Shown piece by piece: positions 10,501-17,800 of a stretch of DNA of 35,360 bases (positions are counted from its first letter, which is position 1; each line of letters starts with the position of its first letter). The position numbers and the translations under genes were made by a program. The DNA is from SAR324 cluster bacterium (GTDB lineage: Bacteria; SAR324; NAC60-12), in contig JADGAT010000055.1 of NCBI GenBank assembly GCA_015231885.1, positions 1-35,360 on the forward strand, given 5' to 3'. Below the pieces are notes generated by a model that was given only the letters and a program-made list of their open reading frames with translations, made no database searches and was not told the origin of the DNA.

Positions 10501-11485
10501 AATCCATGGTTTGAGGATCGATTTTTGCTCGATGGTAGGCCCTGTCAAAACAGAGAATTTGACCTTTTGTACTGGGGCGAAGGGCAAACTTTCCTCTTCC
10601 ATCATTGGAAATAGCAGAACCCCGGATCACTCCATAGATAGGGTCTTTGTCACGAATCGCATCTTCGTAGCGTTTTAAAACCACCATTCCTGCCCCTTGT
10701 CCGGCAATCAACCCTTCTGATTTTTTATCAAAAGGCATGTTGCGGTCTTCTGTGGCCAAAGCCTGAAAAACCGAGAACCCTACTGACACAAACCAAGGTT
10801 CTGCTGCGCTAATGGCTCCTGCCAGCATCAAGTCTGTTTTGTGGGTAAGAAGGTAGTCACAGGCCATTTTTAAACTGTAAAGGGATGAGGCACAGGCGGC
10901 ATCCAAAGCAAAATGCCCTCCCTGAAGACCAAGGGCTTTGGCGATTAAAGCGGCGGGAAAACCTGTGATTTGAGCATTGGCAAACACTTCATCTTTTGGC
11001 GTAGGATCCTTTAATTGAAAATCAGGATACTTCAATAGTTCACGAAGAGAAGATTCCAACGCTTGATTGTACAGTGGCATGAATTTTTGATGAGATTTCT
11101 TTGTCGGAAAATTCAGAGTGCCCAAAACCACCCCTGTTTTCTTAAGAATCTGCGAACCTGGCGAAATCTGTGCGTCTTTTAAGGCTTCTTTGCTGACATA
11201 AAGCGACCACAGGTAAGAATCATCCAAATCTTTTAAATACTCAGGATCAATGGCATAACCTTCGGGATTGAACTTGAAATCATGAACAAACCCTCCATAT
11301 TTGGAGTAATACTTGTCTTTGTTTTTCCCGGTAGGGTCAAAGTAATACTCTGGAGTTCGTCCCAGTTGGGCTTTTGTTATTTCAGAAATGGAGTTTTTTC
11401 CCTCCATTAAGTTTTTCCGAAACGCTTCAATGTCTTCTGCTCCAGGAAAAAGACAACTCATTCCTGTGATTGCAATTTTTTCCAT
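4502..11485 (-). CDS. pfaC: PfaC-like iterative fatty acid/polyketide synthase: KS-CLF-AT-DH-DH
   Basis: A 2327-aa multidomain synthase. KS (1-450) has the catalytic C198 in LDAACASS, H333 in ECHATGT and H370 in KSNFGH. A second KS-like domain (about 470-925) carries FTVSSEENS with Glu671 where the Cys should be, marking a chain-length factor; its two His motifs (H799, H844) remain. An AT-like domain (about 1048-1380) has GNSMGE with S1152. A Ser/Pro/Ala linker (about 1440-1485) leads to two pairs of FabA-like hotdog folds, with catalytic motifs PCHFRDDEVLAGSL (H1833, E1847) and PCHFYEDPVMPGSL (H2223, E2237). Glu sits at the position of FabA Asp84. The order with an AT between CLF and DH resembles myxobacterial Pfa3 more than Shewanella PfaC; the C-terminal AGPAT domain of Pfa3 is absent and a separate acyltransferase gene lies immediately upstream, 8 nt away. 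No Shine-Dalgarno is obvious, suggesting coupled translation. Confidence 0.95.
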   Translation of the reverse strand: MEKIAITGMSCLFPGAEDIEAFRKNLMEGKNSISEITKAQLGRTPEYYFDPTGKNKDKYYSKYGGFVHDFKFNPEGYAIDPEYLKDLDDSYLWSLYVSKEALKDAQISPGSQILKKTGVVLGTLNFPTKKSHQKFMPLYNQALESSLRELLKYPDFQLKDPTPKDEVFANAQITGFPAALIAKALGLQGGHFALDAACASSLYSLKMACDYLLTHKTDLMLAGAISAAEPWFVSVGFSVFQALATEDRNMPFDKKSEGLIAGQGAGMVVLKRYEDAIRDKDPIYGVIRGSAISNDGRGKFALRPSTKGQILCFDRAYHRAKIDPQTMDYIECHATGTPVGDVTELNSIETFFGEKAQEIKIGSVKSNFGHLLSSAGIASFIKVLLAIKHNTIPATIKVREPVISQKGWVGKKQMVTEPTPWHSEENPRRIGVSAFGFGGTNAHVILEEHLPQPKKFQQQTESIQPEPFPSASISIIGMAVHFGGCRNLSEFTNLIFHSKGKTVSLPQDRWKGMEHQRELLEQWGLPEGKVPPGNYVESFEFDYLHYKIPPLEHAPLLPQQLMILKIADEAIKDAGLSEGGNVAVLVAMESDFMIHHFRGRAELGRNLRESLRLDKFFPAEDVIEQLVKQVEDSFHNTGDINQITSYIGNIMATRVSAQWDFTGPAFTVSSEENSTFRALEIAQMLLDKGEVDAVVLGAVDLCAGFEQVIVRSQRHHPNYGQPSLSFEGSHHGWFVGEGAGAVVLKREDSVNTDKERVYASIEAMAIQIGQTGQDIKVVCQKALSNAKVFPKDITYLEAHASGFPDEDEIEMNGLLQAYLPENSETGGFAKKHIAIGSAKSNVGHTFAASGMASMIKTAVCLYHKFIPGIPGWNSPKEKNKWQESAFYFPTDSIPWFKDSFDPPRRAAINALGIDGACCHLVLSECISDSSQQTPEIKMPDPYYFHNTDLCMFPIAGNSIDELQKELQEFTSTVEQNFLLTEAARQQWDRYEQNIDAPLTLVLLAHDHDELISEIAAAQTGCIEAANTVTPWNSPKGSYFTPTPLASKGKIAFVYPGGYNSYVGMGKHPFFIFPDLFDRLEEKTPRLKSVMRSPVVYPRTIERLTDEQRKEFQKTLESDDVAMFETGIYQSIILTVLMRYGLGIEPQAVFGNSMGELSMMFGMEAWRAPEEMSEQLHTVPTFKTRLVGPMDLVRKAWNLPGQAEDASPIWATYSLQASAETVQPIVDKEERVFLIMINTPSNVLIAGDPAACKRVIKKLGCRYFETPMGDIAHNELLEAEYENLTKIHTQTVYPVEGVDFYTAFNYRKTKLDTPTIAKNITEIYTKCLDFPKLVEKVYEDGSLIFIELGPSNNCSSWISECLKGREHLSVSMDNLRMDEQTTITQCLAKLLSHRLPMNLKLLREQMETHQQQHSKLLNLVKVGKFPFAEFLLNEKNIETFSNITSQGQQLSTPASSTAAVSVSSPIEQPIHKHFPSSIQTQASSHPIAQLIKMFASQNTVHSEFLQARHSGLMNWATLFTQNTQEVSFSMEKPVPPSQKSSYLTPKNIIWDTDALMEFAHGKIANVFGQEYAIIDSYRRRVMLPMPPYLLVHRVTKINAKSGVFEPSQISTEYDIPYNSWHSIDGRITTAICIESGQCDLLLISYLGIDFQNKGNRVYRLLDCSFTYVGDFPQEGETLRYDISINSFANHEESLLFFFSYECFSQNQLVMKMSGGCAGFFSDTELADGKGIVDTPKEIEERNQIVKQHFTPFLHCTKTSFDRKDLLQLVHGNPAACFGINYDQQGNNPSLRFPSEQLLMLDRIVSIDLRGAPWGLGEIWAEKTLNPDDWYFPCHFRDDEVLAGSLIAEGAAQLLQFYMLYLGLQTRTQRARFQPMKQVTQAVRCRGQVLPHDPLIQFRLEVIEIQLTPKPSIRANVEVYLRGLAIVDVRDLGMELSEDQESSKAASVPLPLYNEYHVNEFAVGKVHNCFGEAFQIYADRRAPRTPNGKLQFISRVTEHQGAFKDFKNTSSLVSEYDVPAAAWFYEKNSYPVIPYSIIMELALQPNGFLCTSIGSTLIYPDLDFSFRNLDGTGELYKLPDLRGKTVVNKSCLTSTNASGETIIQKFTFELWCESELFYKGTAVFGYFTSQALSNQLGLDKGTHKPPWYVEEKHSLEEAIEIRSKTEKWTAQYVQPTSPNPHLHLAGGMLNFVDHSLIIPVGGKFGKGYVFASKSIDPTDWFYPCHFYEDPVMPGSLGVEAMLETIQLFALQQKLGDSIPNAHFTPAPQTTKWIYRGQIIKSVKAMSLEVHIKEILTTEESIDILADGNLWRDGLRIYELHNLGVRIQKG

Positions 11486-11493
11486 TATGTCAT

Positions 11494-12402
11494 CTAATAT
11501 ATGGGTGGTTGATTTTTTTCTTCGGGAGGTCGGGTCTTCCAGCGCTTATTGACCCAGAAGTATTGATCGGGATGCAGGCGGATTTCCTTCTCTAATTGAG
11601 AAGAAAATAATTGTGATATATGCTGTATGTCCTTTTCGCGGTCACCAGTCAACTCATAGCCCAATCGGATAATTTTAACTTTATGCTGGAAAGGACTTGT
11701 CCGTAAAGTCCTGACAAACAGAAGGGGACATTTGAATTTAAGGATAAAAGTCGGCAATCCCAAACCACAAGAAGCCTTCTTGCCAAAAAAGTCTACAAAT
11801 GCAGGACTACTTCTCTCGTTCAGGTCTCCTAAAATCCCAAACAACTCTTTCCGTTTGAGAACTTTGACGATTTCCAGAAAGCTGGTCTTGGACTTGGGAA
11901 TGGTTTTGGTGCCAAATTTTTCCCGAATATCTGTCATTAATTTCTCAAAATAAGGATTTCTCTGTTGTCCTGAATAAATGTTCATCCTGGCCGAAAGAAC
12001 TGAAATGCCAGCTGCCATCAGCTCCCAATGCCCGAAATGTCCTCCTGCTAAAATAGCACCCTGGTTCTCTTGCATTGCCTCATCCAGGACTTCCAATCCT
12101 TCATATTCAATGTAATCGGATATGTGTTCAATGGGAATGAATTTCATGAGAAATACTTCAATTAAGAGACTTCCTAAGTTGGAATAAATCCGTTGACACA
12201 GTCGAGTCCGTTCCTCAAGTGTCATCTCCTGGCCAAAGGCAATTTCCAGATTGGTCATGGTCACTTTACGCCGCATTCCAATCCAATACAGAAATAATCC
12301 CAGTAGACGTCCTATGCCAACAGCCCATTGATTGGGAAGGATTCTGATAATGCTCAGTATGATAATAACCAGCCCGTGCTCCGCAATGTTTTTCATTTTC
12401 AT
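11494..12402 (-). CDS. LpxL/HtrB-family (lipid A-type) lysophospholipid acyltransferase
   Basis: An inner-membrane acyltransferase of 302 aa. It shows one N-terminal hydrophobic segment (about 8-40), the family pattern RRKVTMTNLEIAFG, the catalytic HX4E box in GGHFGHWE (H122, E127) and the conserved C-terminal YFWVNKRWKTRP. LpxL/HtrB enzymes take acyl chains from acyl-ACP and add them to a lipid A precursor. Relatives also occur in aryl-polyene-type clusters, where they are thought to attach the polyketide to a lipid. The position inside the operon, 8 nt after the KR-DH gene and 8 nt before the pfaC-like gene, suggests it unloads the synthase product from ACP onto a membrane lipid (inference). 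The acceptor is unknown, and a general lipid A role cannot be excluded. A second ATG lies two codons downstream. Confidence 0.9.
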   Translation of the reverse strand: MKMKNIAEHGLVIIILSIIRILPNQWAVGIGRLLGLFLYWIGMRRKVTMTNLEIAFGQEMTLEERTRLCQRIYSNLGSLLIEVFLMKFIPIEHISDYIEYEGLEVLDEAMQENQGAILAGGHFGHWELMAAGISVLSARMNIYSGQQRNPYFEKLMTDIREKFGTKTIPKSKTSFLEIVKVLKRKELFGILGDLNERSSPAFVDFFGKKASCGLGLPTFILKFKCPLLFVRTLRTSPFQHKVKIIRLGYELTGDREKDIQHISQLFSSQLEKEIRLHPDQYFWVNKRWKTRPPEEKNQPPIY

Positions 12403-12410
12403 TTGTACGT

Positions 12411-14789
12411 CTATGGAGTTTGAAACAAAGCATTGAGCGTTTCACTCACCGTGACTTCGACTCCTGACAATTGTGAAAACATTTGCCCCTCTTCATCATG
12501 TAAGAAAAGATCTGCCTTAAGCCCCCGCTTTCCGGCATCAGTCACTTCTAAAGAAAGATAAAAGGAGTCCCCGTCTTGAATAGGTCTGAAATGCTTCATT
12601 TGCTGCATTTTTAATGGCAAACTGCCGCAGCCATAATATTTACGAGCCCAAATCAGCATCGCCTGAAAAGCATAATCAAGGGCTAAAGGTTCGAATGGTG
12701 TGTTACCAAACTGTTGACGTGTCTCCTGATGAAAAGTTGGCAGCTTGCACTTCAAAAGCAGGGATGTTTCGGAAAACTTCATTTGTTTTTCTATTCCCTG
12801 AAAGGCCGGGCCATGAAAAAGCGTTCCGTTTTGATAAAATTCCTTTCCATCAACAGACTGGTCATCCTGAATAATGATAGTCCGGACAGCCTTTCCCAAC
12901 CCTTCTTTTTGTAAAAGAATTTTAGCCGTATAATGCGGCAACGGTAATTTACCTTTCCCTTGTCCAGAAATACGGACTTCTAATAGCACCTGGCCACCTT
13001 TCGATTTTGAGATTTCCTCAATTTCCATTGTATAACTGACGGGTGAACCTTTTTCAAAAACAATTCCTTTCAATACTTGAAAATCATCGCATCGGACAAA
13101 CTGGTATGCAGGGTAGAGCAATTCACATTGGTGGGCCATTTGTGAAATGGCACAGGCTGCCGGTAAAACAGGATTTTTCCCAATGGTATGGTCCTCAAAA
13201 AAAACATTATTTTGGATGTTCAATGTAATTTGAATGGTAAAAGAATCCAACGATTGAGTCAGTTTACCTTCAACCGGAGGCATTGGACTTCCAACCAGGA
13301 GCTGCGGTTTTCCTTGCCGGGAAGGATGTAAGGCCTCTATGAAAATATTTTTCCCATCCTCTATGGAAAGCAGGGGAATGTTTTTTGCCTGAAATAATTT
13401 TTTTAGTTCAGGAGTGACCATTCCTCCATCCCAAGGACCCCAGTTGAAGGAGACCACATGGCATTGGGGTGAGCGTCTTTTCACCTGCCATGCTATTTTA
13501 TTGAGAATTTCATTGGCTGCTGAGTAATCCGACTGCCCTGCATTACCGTAAAATCCCGATGCCGAAGAAAACAATATCAAATAATCCAGTTGCTGCTGTG
13601 GCACCGCTTGCAGAAGGTGCTGCAGTCCGTCAATTTTGGTAGAAAAAACATGGTCAAGGTCTTCCAGCTTTTTCTTTTCAATCGGCTTGTCCGCCAGGAC
13701 TCCTGCCCCATGAATAATCCCGGAAATGGTCCCAAGTTTGGAAATTGCCGAGGCGATCTTTTCTGAAAGGTTTCCTTCTGTGATATTGGCCTGGACATAT
13801 TCAGCCCTACCACCAGCTTTTTCAAGATGGGATAAAGTCATACGAATCTCTCTGGAAGAAACCACTGTCCTGAATTGTCGATTCACTTCAGAAGGAGTCG
13901 GCATTCTGCCTTCATTTTTCAAATGAAGAACAATTTTTTTTTTGAGTTCGGCTTCATCCTCACACCCTGTCGCCCATTCGGGATCAGCTGGCAGATAAAC
14001 AGACCTCCCCAGTAAAATAAAACGGCAGGAAAAAATTTCTGCCATTCCAATGATACAATCGGCTGTAACGCCTCTGGCACCACCACTGACCAGAAAAACG
14101 TTGTTGGATGAAATGGGAGTTTTTTTTTCTGATGTTTGAAGAGTCGGGCAAATAGCTGGTACCAGCGTCATTCTGCCTTTTTGAGAATAACCCACTTCCA
14201 CCAATTTAAAATCAGGTGCCTGGATTTCCTTAAAAATGCTTTGAACGGCTGCTTCTGCTGAAATGGATTGCTGAAAATCAATGGCACGGCACAATACATG
14301 CTCCCATTCGAGCGACAGGGTTTTTGTGAGTCCCAGGAATCCTCCCTGGAAAACATTCACGTCATTGGATGCACAGGTTCCTAATTCTCCGTCCATTTGT
14401 GTGACAGTCACAAAGAAGGAGCGGTTCTCTTTTTCACGATCATTCAAAGAAGAACTCAAATGTTTGCCTAACAGGAATGCCTGTTTTAAATCATTATTGG
14501 TTGTTTTCCAAAGAGAGGAAGTCGATAAATTTGTGTGATCAGGAAGAGAAGCACAATAAATGATACCGTCAATCAGGTTTTGTTGGGTTAGATCACTCAG
14601 GGTTTCTGTGAGGGTGGATTCTTTAGAATCTCTCAGTTGGATGTGATGTACAGCTTCAGAGAAGTATCGTGGAGAATGCTCTTTGGAAGAAGGCAAGGTC
14701 AGGACAATAACATGCCACCCCTTCTCTATCAAAGATTGAGCAAGTGATGAGATCAGTGCTCCTGTTTCACCTGCGATGAGACAGGTCAC
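12411..14789 (-). CDS. Ketoreductase-dehydratase (KR-DH) module, probably the detached C-terminal half of a PfaA-type protein
   Basis: A 792-aa KR-DH protein if begun at GTG 14789. A structural Rossmann half (about 1-215) precedes the catalytic KR: NADPH motif SGGARGVT at 235-242, S409 and Y422 in SSASGFYGNAGQSDYSAAN. A double-hotdog PKS dehydratase (about 515-790) follows with H534 in FFEDHTIG, FHGPAFQG, and D705 in LALDYAFQA. It would reduce and dehydrate the beta-keto intermediates made by the KS proteins. The GTG start falls inside a Rossmann strand and has no Shine-Dalgarno. The same frame stays open upstream to 14885, encoding a plausible extension that includes ADCFDIERKTLPLPDVLEF, and reaches the A10 run in the preceding gene. 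I therefore infer that it is normally fused by frameshifting to the KS-AT-ACP-ACP protein; separate initiation is the alternative. Confidence 0.93.
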   Translation of the reverse strand: MTCLIAGETGALISSLAQSLIEKGWHVIVLTLPSSKEHSPRYFSEAVHHIQLRDSKESTLTETLSDLTQQNLIDGIIYCASLPDHTNLSTSSLWKTTNNDLKQAFLLGKHLSSSLNDREKENRSFFVTVTQMDGELGTCASNDVNVFQGGFLGLTKTLSLEWEHVLCRAIDFQQSISAEAAVQSIFKEIQAPDFKLVEVGYSQKGRMTLVPAICPTLQTSEKKTPISSNNVFLVSGGARGVTADCIIGMAEIFSCRFILLGRSVYLPADPEWATGCEDEAELKKKIVLHLKNEGRMPTPSEVNRQFRTVVSSREIRMTLSHLEKAGGRAEYVQANITEGNLSEKIASAISKLGTISGIIHGAGVLADKPIEKKKLEDLDHVFSTKIDGLQHLLQAVPQQQLDYLILFSSASGFYGNAGQSDYSAANEILNKIAWQVKRRSPQCHVVSFNWGPWDGGMVTPELKKLFQAKNIPLLSIEDGKNIFIEALHPSRQGKPQLLVGSPMPPVEGKLTQSLDSFTIQITLNIQNNVFFEDHTIGKNPVLPAACAISQMAHQCELLYPAYQFVRCDDFQVLKGIVFEKGSPVSYTMEIEEISKSKGGQVLLEVRISGQGKGKLPLPHYTAKILLQKEGLGKAVRTIIIQDDQSVDGKEFYQNGTLFHGPAFQGIEKQMKFSETSLLLKCKLPTFHQETRQQFGNTPFEPLALDYAFQAMLIWARKYYGCGSLPLKMQQMKHFRPIQDGDSFYLSLEVTDAGKRGLKADLFLHDEEGQMFSQLSGVEVTVSETLNALFQTP

Positions 14790-14860
14790 GGGGTTCGTTG
14801 ACCGAAACTCAAGAACATCAGGCAGGGGAAGGGTTTTTCTTTCTATATCAAAACAGTCGG

Positions 14861-17800
14861 CTATGCGCCTATTGGGCTTTTTTTTTTATCAGTCTCGTCT
14901 TTTGGCTCTGCACTGTGCATTTGTTGACTCACATACTCCACAATCTCTTCAAGGGTTCTGGTTTCTGCTAACTTTTCCTGCTTGAGAGGGGGAAGATTGG
15001 GAAATCTGCGCTCCATATCTGCCAGAATCTCGACTCGTTTGATGGAATCAATTCCTAAATCGACTTCCATGTCCATCGTCAACTTCAACATTTCTGCAGG
15101 AAAACCGGTTTTCTCACTGACTATTTCAATCATCACGGCTCCCAGTTCGTTAAGGTTCAGGTTATCTTCATCGGATGGTGTCTCCATTGGAGCAGTCTTT
15201 TGGGAAACAGCATCTGGTGGTGTCGATGACTCTGCCTGAGATTTCACGTATTCCACAATTTCTTCAAGGGTCCTGGTTTCTGCCAGTTTTTCCTGCTTGA
15301 GAGTGGGAAGGCTGGGAAACTGGTTTTCCATGTCTGCAAGAATTTCAACACGTTTGATGGAATCAATTCCTAAATCGACTTCCATGTCCATCGTCAACTT
15401 CAACATTTCTTCAGGAAAACCGGTTTTCTCACTGACTATTCCTAATAAGACGACTTTCAGTTGTTCCAGGTCCATTGCCGCGGAAACTTCAGTTGCAGGA
15501 ACAGGCGAAGCAACTCGGGACTCTGGGGGGGATGGTTCAATTTTTGGAACGGCAGGCTTCGGTATAGCCGATTCAGGCGAAACGGTTGGTGCAGGAGGTG
15601 CTGTATGATGTGTGAACTCCGGTTGATCCACTGTTTGGGTGAGCGGGACCGCAGGATCCGTTTTAGAAATTTGAGGTGGTGGAACCGTGGGGGCAGGCAC
15701 TCCTGACATCATCGCATATTGGTTCTGAATCAAGTGAAAAGTATTTTGAGAAAACTGGGATTGTTGATTTAAATAAGCAGCATGGATTTGAGCCGTCTCA
15801 TGCTGATGTTCCTGAAATTGACGCATTCCTTGTTCAATATTTTGAGGAACAGGAATTTGGTTTTCTACGTAATTTGTATATTGATGCTGGATCAAATCCG
15901 CAAAAGCTTTGAAGTATTCCTGTTGATTGCTGAGATATTGCGCATGGACTTTCAGCGTTTGGGATTGATGTTCATAAAATTGAGACAATACCGTATTGGT
16001 CTCCTCTTGAAAGGTATTGGCTGGAATAGTTTGGGGCAATTCTTTTGATGGTTTATTCATATCGGAACCATTAATGAAAGGAGGTTCATTCAGCGCATCT
16101 TCAAAAGCTTTTTTCGTAGCGGGACTGACATAATTGGCCCCGTTTAACGTCACTTGAATTCTGCTGTCCCCCTGATTGTAAGTTTGAGGAAGTTTCTTTT
16201 GGTATGAATCTTTTAAAGACAATGAAAGTCCTAATACGCGAAGCTGGATCAGAGCATCACGGTAAAGAGAGTCACTGCTGCTCTTGTTGTTTGCATTGAG
16301 AGAAACCACATGGTGTGGTCTATCCTGTAGAATAGATTCCACCAGCTTGGTTAAAAGACTTTTTGGACCAAACTCGACAAAGACGGTTCCTCCTTCAGAG
16401 GCAATTGATTCAATTTCCTGCTTGAAAAAGACCGGGTTTAAAATTTGATCAGAAAGAATTTTTTTTATTTCTTCCGGTGATTCAGGGTATGCTTGTCCGG
16501 TAGTATTTGAAAATACCGGGATTTGTGGTACTTCGAAGGTGACGCGGCCAATAGCCTCCTGGAAACTCTGTTGAGCGTGGCTTACTAATGGAGAGTGAAA
16601 TGCTGCCGAAACAGGAAGAATGGCACAGGTGAAATCTTTTTGCTGAAGGAGTTCTCCCAGTTGGAGAATATCCATCTTTGGTCCTGCCAAGACGACTTGG
16701 GTGGGGGAGTTCCAATTGGCAAAACTGATTTCTGGAAAATCAGAAAGATATTTCTTAAATTGATCCGGTTGTGCCATCACGGCAAGCATTCCTCCACTGT
16801 CAAAACCATCTTGGTCAGGGGCCTTCATGGCTTGGCCTCTCATGAGGGTCAGCCAGTAATAATCTTCTTCACTTAACACACCACTGGCCCACAATGCTGT
16901 CAATTCGCCATAGCTGTGCCCGGCAGTAAAATCTGCCTTAAATCCTGCTTTCTGCATCAGTTTATACAATCCGGTACTGAACGAACCGATGGCTGGCTGG
17001 GCATGCTGGGTCAACTGCAAACGATTTTCGAGTGTTTTCTGATGGTTTTCATCAAATACAGGAGGAGGGAATACGATATCGCCAAAGGAGTAGTGCAGTT
17101 CCTTTTGAAAAAGTTCTTCCATGGTGCCGAAAGCGTCTCGTATTTCGGGGAAATGCATGGCGAGGTCTTTTCCCATATTCACATATTGAGAACCCTGTCC
17201 TGAAAAGAGAGCCACGGTTTTTGAATTTGGATCAATTCCAGTCTTCCGATAATGAATGCTCTGAATGCTCCAGTTTTCTTCCTGAAGATCCACGTCCATT
17301 CGACGAATGGCAATCTTTAATTTACCAATGGCATCCTGCATGGATTTAACCGAAAATCCGACTCTTGCCTGTTCCTGGGATGGATTAGAAGCACCGTGTT
17401 TTTCCAGAAATGGTTCCCATGACCCCTCACCGTGTTCCTTTTCCAGGTTGCCAAGCCATTCCTTAGACAAGGACATTAAATCATCAGGCGTTTCTGCAGT
17501 AAGAATTACCGGATGTTCGATCTGATGAAGTTTGTAGGCGCCTTGATGCTCATGTTGGTATTCTTCGAGAACCATATGGAAATTACTGCCCCCAAACCCA
17601 AAAGAACTAACACTGGCACGACGCGGGACATTGGACTTTCCGGTGATCCAGGGGCGAGTTTCGGTGTTCAGGTAAAAAGGAGAGTTTTCAATATCCAGAT
17701 TGGAATGAGGTTTGTCAATATTTAAGGTAGGAGGAAAAACTTTATGATGCAATGCCAAAGCTATTTTAATGAGACCCGCACATCCCGCTGCTCCTTTAGT

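Noticed and set aside
15036..15441. CRISPR-like array
   Set aside because: Only two copies, each in frame and encoding an ACP core; this is a protein-domain duplication.
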